NCBI GenBank assembly: GCA_033807695.1
Contig: CM066309.1
Location: forward strand, 3,472,001-3,536,000
DNA length: 64,000 nt
Direction: 5' to 3'
Source of the DNA: Daedaleopsis sinensis
Taxonomy: Eukaryota > Basidiomycota > Agaricomycetes > Polyporales > Polyporaceae
This document shows, piece by piece, positions 57,332-64,000 of the stretch. How positions within the stretch are numbered: the first letter of the stretch is position 1; every line of letters begins with the position of its first letter. A program made the position numbers and the translations under genes. Under the pieces are notes generated by a model. It had not been told where the DNA came from. It was given only the letters and a program-made list of their open reading frames with translations, and did no database searches.

Positions 57332-58147
57332 ATGGTCCTTGTCCTCGTGATCGGCGACCTCCACATCCCTCACAGGATCCACGACTTGCCCCCCAAGTTC
57401 AAGAAGCTGCTGGTACCAGGGAAGATCCAGCAAATCCTCTGCACAGGCAACGTCTGCGACCGAGAAACATACGAGTATCTCCGCACAGTCTCGCCAGATG
57501 TACATGTCGTGAGGGGAGATTACGACGAGGTGCGTACTCACCAGCCATTCTAGCAACATACCCACGAACCTGTCCGCAAGACCTCCTTCCCCTTGTCTGT
57601 CACCGTGGCACACTCGCCCATCCGGATTGGGGTGATCCACGGGCACCAATCTGTCCCCACAGGAGACCTTGACTCGCTAAATGCCATCGCAAGGCAGTTG
57701 GATGTTGACGTACTAGTTTCCGGACACACACACACGTAAGTTTCACGTTCCCCAACCACCACGAGGGCCGTGTTTAGGCTCAGACGCCTCGTTCAGCTTC
57801 CAAGCAGTCGAGTACGATAACCGCTTCTTCGTCAACCCCGGTTCCGCCACGGGGGCGTGGATTGGCAGCTTCAATGGGTGCGTGTGCTCGTGTACTCAAT
57901 GTTTGGGGCACCTCTGAGACACTTCCCTTGTTCTTCTAGTGATCCCACACCCTCGTTCGCACTCATGGACATCCAGGGTCCCGTGGTCGTCACCTACGTC
58001 TACCAATTGATTGAGGGCGAGGTCCGCGTGGAGAAGATCGAGTACAGGAAGGAGCCCGAGCCGGTCCGGGAGGCACCGCGCCCTACCGTCATGCCGCAGA
58101 GCATTCCCTCCAGCCCTGGTCCCCAGCATGCACAGAGCGTATGGTGA
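57332..58147 (+). CDS. VPS29: Retromer subunit Vps29
   Basis: Four exons: 57332-57529, 57581-57735, 57797-57877 and 57940-58147; 213 residues. The metallophosphoesterase-like fold is plain: [94 protein letters not shown] and [19 protein letters not shown]. The metal-site residues are present, but in Vps29 they are generally regarded as having no phosphatase role. Known role: with Vps35 and Vps26 forms the retromer that returns receptors from endosomes to the trans-Golgi. The C-terminal tail (about 30 residues, Pro-rich, ending QHAQSVW) is longer than in animals. Confidence 0.96.
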
Positions 58148-61100
58148 ATGAACCATTTTTCCGGTGGATTAGGATGTCGTGAGTTCGGAGTCCGATCTTC
58201 TTCGTTCGCACCGTTGTACCATTATTACGCGTGTCAGTGGTATGTCATGCGCGTTGTACTTGCCTCAATGCTTCTGACTAGGGGCGGCTTACGAGTGTCG
58301 GTGTTCTACCCGTTTGCTTTGATTTGTGCGCATACGACCGGGGCGAGCCCCCAGAATCATTCGCTCGTATACAGCAGGTATGTTTAATTGCCGATACCGA
58401 GCATACTTCATTCAGAAACACAGGATGTACCCAAAAGGGTAGGACTGTCTATCATACAAGTAAGTACGGCTGCGCGGTAAGTATCTCATAGTCGAGTCGA
58501 CCAGCGTCTAACAAGCAGCCCTGAAGAAAGTGTCTTCAATTACGCCTGGTAGTCTCGACACGTCCGGGAACGGTGTCAATACGCGCAGCCTGTAGATGCG
58601 AAATATACGATGGGATCCTCAAGGGGTTTGAAAGGAAGAGGGAGGGAGAGGAGGGCTTCGCGTCAACGCGCGCTTGATGACCCCACGCGACGCAGCAACT
58701 TTGCAGCAACTCGCAGCAAACAGTTTCAAGTCTCGAGGGCTTGCAGATGTGTCGGGAGGACGCGGACAGCTATTCTCGCAGGTAATTTCGAATCAAGCTA
58801 AAGCAGTCGCGGGTCGAGTATGAGAAAAGGTCGACTCGACGGCTTGTCCGGCGTCTAGTCTACTCCGAGTCCTACAGAAAAGTTAGAACTTGTACATTAT
58901 GCATGCTCGGGACGCATTCCTCCTCTCCTTTGCCTCTCCTCCTCCGGCTCGCTCCACATCACTGAGTACTAGTCTTTGCATACCATTGCAGACATATCCG
59001 ACCTGAACGTCCGTCCTCGTAAGCACTGAACTTGCTCTCCGCTTGGCCGGCGCTGGTGGCACCCGTGACAGTGTCTTCCGCGACGACATTGATATGGCCG
59101 GACCGTCGCCTATTAGATCTACTCGTAGCAGCCCGCTCCAGTTACCATTTTAGCCTGACAACAGCTGCAGAGAAGGAGCCCCCGGGCTCCGGCGTCCGCG
59201 TGAGTCCGCAGCCCAGGCTAGCGCTGGCCCTCCGACTTTCGAGCGTCTACTCGAACGACCCTGGGGCTTGTAAGCCTCATCAGTGCAGCCCTGGGGGTCT
59301 TATCCCTCCATTTCGATCGGGAGCCAGACCTCCGTGGATCGTCGGGCCTCCGCGACTCGGAAGCAAATAAGTACCTGGTGTCGTGGCGTTCAAGTTGCGC
59401 GAGTCTGCTCAACTATACGCCTGCCGTGCCTGCGCGACCGGTGCTGCTGATGCGGACCCGGTATTAATGCGAGATGAAGGCCTTCCAGTAAGTACTAGCA
59501 GGTACTATGTAGTACTACTGTATGTGCATTGTGCGGTGCGCACGGCTTGGGCGTGCACGGCGTGATGCAATCTGCTGAGGAACGGCGGACGTGGTCTGAC
59601 TGCAGCTGGCCCTGGCCCGCTAGCATGAATGATGAATACAGCTGCGAGTATGAAGTTGAAGTCTACGCGTAGCAACTGAGACTTGGGATGTGTTCTATCT
59701 CACAGATCATCAGCGAACGAACAAAGGCCGGCGTGAGCGAACACTTACAAGCTTCCATCGGACGCCAGCTTCAAGGTCAAGGCTGTAATGTAGGCGCTTC
59801 AGGTGAGTATCGCCTGGAGAGCTTGATGGCACACGAGGGCACACGCCGCACCCCACCACACGCAGCTCGAATGGCGGAGATTCAGATTGATTGGTCACGC
59901 AGTAGTTGATCAGGCTAGGAGATCTGGGGTCGCCGCCATTCGAATTCGTGATTCCAACACATGTACTTACAGTCCAGGCCCTCGCGGTGCAGGTGCCCAG
60001 TGCGTGCATGGCTCGACTCCCGACAAGGACAAGTTACAGCCGGTACCCGTACCCGTGCCCGGCGAATGAGGGATAAGTCAGCCCCTCACATAGAACTTCT
60101 GAGTCCATGAATCGCGAGGATGACAGCGAGCACCCAAGCAAGGTGAGGGCGTGCACCGTCGTGCGACAGACCAGGAAAGTCTGCGCGGACGCAAGGACGG
60201 GCCACCGGAAGCGTTTAACCATAAACGTTTTAGCATGCCTGTGGATGCGTATACTGAACGCCGGCGTTTTTCTGCTTCCATCGGGCGCGCGACGGCGGGC
60301 GCCTGGCCGAGCTTGTCACGTTTCGTCGGTCCGGGTGATGGTCTGACGCTGTGATGGTCGCGCTTGGCGACTGTGGCAACTCCGACTTCGAGTCGGGGGT
60401 ATTAGTAAGTGAGCACCATAGTGTACATGTGGCATTCCTCGTGCGAGGGGGTAAGGCATCATGTACTTACCAGTCGCGGCTTCATGTTCATTATCAAGGT
60501 GTTGTGGGTCGCTACCTGTTCTCAGGGCAATTATGTATGTTGTACCCCCTCGTCAAGGTCGGGGGTTGCTGATCTAGACTCCTCGCACATCGGTGATTGG
60601 CCAGCCTAGGAAGGAAGGGAACTTGTTCGTTGCTCGATCACTTCTGTGTATTTAGTGCCTGTGGATGATACTATCGGGCAACGTGGCGGGGCTAAGTATA
60701 TTAGGTTGTATTGCTATGAGTCTGATGCTTATTAGCATCAGTAAGTGTGAATGTAACAAGAACACTTATCTATGCGCTATTATACGTCCAATGAACGAAC
60801 GAGGCGAACATGATAAGTTTGCCGGTAAGATCGAGATCTGAGACTTTCCAATGGTCGTATGGGCAAGCATGGCGGGTTGCCTCTGGTTGCCTCCGGTTGC
60901 ATGCGAATGGCAGCGCAGAGGGAGACGTGATTTGCGAGAGATATTGAATTGATATTGGACATGATTAGAGACCGCTGACGTCCGAAGACAGGCTTGTTGG
61001 AGCTGAGGATGAACTTACTCATCCCGACACTGTGCCTGGGCACTGTCAACTGCCTTGAGGGTAAGTTCGGGGCGTCCGCAATTGTCCGCAGAGGAAGAGT

Positions 61101-62353
61101 CTTCTGTTCTGTTACGAAGCGGCGGAGATTTCATGCACGCTTCGAGAGATTAGAAAGCACAAGCACAGATTGCGCACTCGATCTCCCCGCCCCGCCCGCC
61201 CTGATGCGGTTGTTCAGAGCGCGTCCCAGTGGGTCGGGGCTGCCAAAATGGCGATAGCAGCGTTCGTGGGCGGCGTTATAGTGCTGGACTTACCTTTTCT
61301 GTTCCCGCGATGTTGGCAATGCACCCGACGACGCGTCGACGCCTGGCGACGCACTGCGAGTCCGACGCATCATGACCTATCATCATTTATCTGCTTCACG
61401 CGGCCGACGGTCGTGCAGTTGCAGGGTCGGGGAGGGTTCTGATCTTCAGTGCGAGGGTTAGGGATTGCGACGTAACTAAGAAAGGGTTAGAGGAAGCGAG
61501 CGATTCGTGTTGCTAACCTAGACGGTCAAGGAGAGTCATCGAACTTATTTTCAGATGCATAGCAGAGACACTGTGTATTTTTGAGGGTGTAAGTACGGTG
61601 AACCGCAAGTACTTCGGTCACAGGGGTTCCTAATAACACTCATCTCTTCAAGACAGAGTAACTGCTCAAGAACGAGGTTGATGTACTGCGATAATCAGGA
61701 TCTCAGAACGTCAGTCTAGTCAGTAGACTTTTGCACCCCCAATCTTCGGAGACTCTAGACCTATTGATCGTGTGCTGAGATTCGAAATGTCTTGTGCGGT
61801 TACGGCCCCCAGGTCGCGTCTGATGACAGGTCCGTCCGCCCCCCCGTTCAATAGGACCTGTACATCGTCTGCCTAGGGGAGACAACGTCTGATGTGAATT
61901 AAAGCAGAAGTCAACACACGGGGATGGTCTCCCTGGTGTGATTCTACAAGAGAGCATTTCAGTGATCACTGACCATCTTCAAACCCTTCCTTCAACCTAG
62001 AGACACCCTTCCTGAATTCGAATCTCGTTTCGAGTCTTCCTGCCGCGCACGATACTAGTCGTGACTCACCTCTGCTTTCCACTGGCAGGATCGAACGTCC
62101 GCGCGCAGACACCTGTCCGCACTGCGCAGTAGTGTATTCTCGTAGTGCACGACGTCGCGGTGCGCTCGGTCATCGATGTCTGTCCGTCGACGACGGGGAG
62201 TCGGCGTGCAGTGGGCGTCGTTGGTCAAGGAGGCACAGTCAGACATACCGGCCGGCGCCGAACGACGCGACGCGCCAAACCCTGCCGCGCCTAGCGCGTC
62301 TAGCGCGCCTGCCATTAACCTTGTGCTCCTTGTCGTCCTCCACGACGTGCGCG
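58148..62353. other. 4.2 kb gene desert with dense splice-donor-like hexamers
   Basis: No gene can be supported. At least twelve GTAAGT/ACTTAC hexamers occur (58460, 58477, 59488, 59743, 59965, 60405, 60465, 60741, 61014, 61061, 61288, 61589), about six times the roughly two expected by chance; GTAAGTACGG occurs at 58460 and 61589. A 10-bp repeat GGTTGCCTCT/GGTTGCCTCC/GGTTGC lies at 60875-60900. The last 300 bp should hold the promoter of the EH-like gene. Confidence 0.5.
60875..60900. repeat. Imperfect 10-bp tandem repeat
   Basis: Three successive GGTTGC words spaced by ten bases (60875, 60885, 60895) with CCTCT and CCTCC spacers. Short and without visible function. Confidence 0.7.
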
Positions 62354-64000
62354 ATGTCGCGCCCGCTCATCCTCCATGTCTCCGCCCTCAACGACGCAGA
62401 ATACACGACGTACACCACATCTATCCGCGACATCGTCGAGCTCGACCACAAGCATACCCCGGACTACGATAAGCTCGCCGTCGGGGCCCGCGAAGCGCGA
62501 GCGTGGCTTAGAGGCCGCTATCCCTCCATCCCGCCCAACACGCTCGACTCGGTGCGTGTCTGAGATCTGGGATATTGCTGTTCTCACTCTCATCGTATCC
62601 CAGATTCTACGGCTCTTCGCCCCTGACCTCGGCCCAGCAGATGTTCTCTCCGGCGGCCAGTTCTTTGCCGCGCTGCGGCTCGTCGCTCATGTCCTGAGCG
62701 GAAGGGAAATGGACCCGAGCCTCGTCTTCGTGCAAGGTATGTTCTCTGCTCTTCTCCGTCTTCTTTGCACTCGTTTGCAACGGTCAAGATGCATGCTCTA
62801 CCGGATATGCTTGCTGCGCCTATGATCCTCTCTTGCCCATTGGGAAATCTCCCATGTCGTGGCTTCTATGTTGCATTGGCGTTCGGGCCTCGCGACAGGC
62901 TCTCTGCTACCATTCACATCTGTGTGAGATCACAAGCGAGCCGTCTCTGGACGCAGTGTTCGCGGCGGAGTCTGAGATGCAACTCTTAGATCTTCCGTGT
63001 GCACATGTCCAAATATAGGGTATGAAAAGACATGGTATCACGGTCGTCACGAAGTATCTGGTGGTCGTGCCCAGCTAGTTTGGTGGCTAGCCATCACAAA
63101 GGCCTCTCTCCTGGTCGAGCAAGGAAGATCTAGAGCAACACTTCACTCTTGCTGACGAGACGTGCACTCGCTCATACGAATTTCTGAGATCATTAGGTCT
63201 GATGCACTAATATTTTCTTCACTATCCTGGTGAAGACTTTTTACTAATCTTTTCACGTTACATAGCCCATCCGGACGAGCTTGCGTCCCGCTCGCCCTCT
63301 CCTTTCGGCAAGCGGTCCCGTGTCCCGTCCCCTGATAACAATCCCTTCTACAAGCACGGAGACTCTAGTCATGCACCGGCAGTTACATCCGCCCCTGCAC
63401 GGACTGCTCCTCCGTCTCTTCCACCGAAGCCCACCAACCCGTTCCTGGGTCGGAGAGGTTCCCATGATGCCCCGCCTCAATCCGCACCTCCTTCATCAGG
63501 CATCTTTGTGGGATCTCGCTCCTCCGTAAACCAAGACGCCAGGGTACCTCCATTACCTCCCCGCAAACCCCCCGTCCTGCCTCCGCGGCACGCATCGATG
63601 AGCGCGCAGAATCTGCAATTCAGTAGCCGCGAGCCTCCGCCCCCCATTCCTGCCTTCCCGAGAAGCGTCTCGACCAACCATGCGAATCCCCTGATCCAAC
63701 AATCCCTGAAAGCGACACGAATCGGACAGAGCTTGAAGGAGGCTGAGCGGCAACTCGAGCAGGAACGTGTCATGGAGGTGCTCAAGAGCAGCGCTGGTGA
63801 TCCGAGACGGACGCGCAGCAAGAGCCCGATCAAAGACGCAAGCAGCTCCGCGTCATCCTCGAGCTCTGTTGACCGCACTGCGACCCATCGACGAGTCCCG
63901 TCGCTTCCTCCAAGACGCAACATGAGCCCTCCCGCCTCCAGCTTCGGCGGTTCCGTACGGTCCTATGAGCAGATCGCCAACGCCTCGCTATCCCCATTCA
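62354..64000 (+). CDS. EH-domain-like, Pro-rich protein (3' partial)
   Basis: Three exons in the window: 62354-62551, 62604-62736 and 63266-64000, running off the end; about 355 residues visible. The N-terminal 110 residues are helical (SRPLILHVSALNDAEYTTYT, then LRLFAPDLGPADVLSGGQFF and AALRLVAHVLSGREM). The segment with GGQFFAALRLVAH resembles the second half of an EH (Eps15 homology) domain, which binds NPF motifs in endocytic and actin-patch proteins; this match is moderate. The rest is rich in Ser and Pro with SH3-ligand-like stretches (PPLPPRKPPVLPPR, TAPPSLPPKPTNPF) and a short charged helix (KEAERQLEQERVMEVLKSS). Role in endocytosis is inference. The second intron (62737-63265) is 529 nt, far above the local norm. 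The frame is open to the last base. Confidence 0.72.

Overview
This window is genomic DNA of a filamentous basidiomycete, an Agaricomycete and probably a member of the Polyporales. The reasons are: GT-AG introns mostly of 46-75 nt, often with CTAAC/CTGAC-like branch sites; pyrimidine-rich tracts before several start codons; dense housekeeping genes identified by protein sequence (SEC31, eIF3e, condensin CAP-G, VPS29, MDM35, MPDU1); and families typical of Agaricomycetes, namely an aryl-alcohol-oxidase-like GMC enzyme, a seven-helix membrane protein of the DUF6533/DUF6534 type, and repeated isoprenylcysteine-methyltransferase-like genes. The species call is inference. I see no rRNA, tRNA, CRISPR array or intact transposon. 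Gene models were spliced by hand and checked for reading-frame continuity at every junction.

Layout. 1-16.3 kb is mostly core: the 3' end of a glutathione S-transferase, a Ser/Pro-rich orphan, a flavin monooxygenase, MPDU1 and eIF3e sharing a short divergent promoter, and SEC31. 17.1-35.8 kb is an accessory block: GMC oxidoreductase, ICMT-like A, an NCS1 nucleobase/allantoin-type permease, an aldo-keto reductase, a BBE-like FAD oxidase, a 398-bp tandem duplication, a seven-helix membrane protein, then four more ICMT-like genes (B-E) in a head-to-tail array. 36.2-45.8 kb returns to core genes: condensin CAP-G, allantoinase and a Yippee-like protein. 45.8-64 kb is gene-poor, with isolated genes: dynein light chain roadblock, a Zn2Cys6 factor, MDM35 and VPS29 on a divergent promoter, and the start of an EH-like/Pro-rich protein cut by the window end.

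How the genes may work together. The 17-36 kb block combines flavin oxidases, a reductase, a permease, a membrane protein and five membrane methyltransferase-like genes, but no polyketide, peptide or terpene synthase. It resembles a tailoring or detoxification cluster without a core enzyme. The five ICMT-like paralogues share one intron position and the same C-terminal signature, so they arose by local duplication. Allantoinase (41.5-43.8 kb) and the NCS1 permease (20.6-22.7 kb) could both serve purine or allantoin nitrogen use, but they are about 19 kb apart and the permease substrate cannot be read from the sequence.

Two structural oddities stand out. Four introns appear to need GC-AG splicing, three of them in the accessory block. 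The two large gene-poor stretches around MDM35/VPS29 are enriched in the hexamer GTAAGT/ACTTAC.
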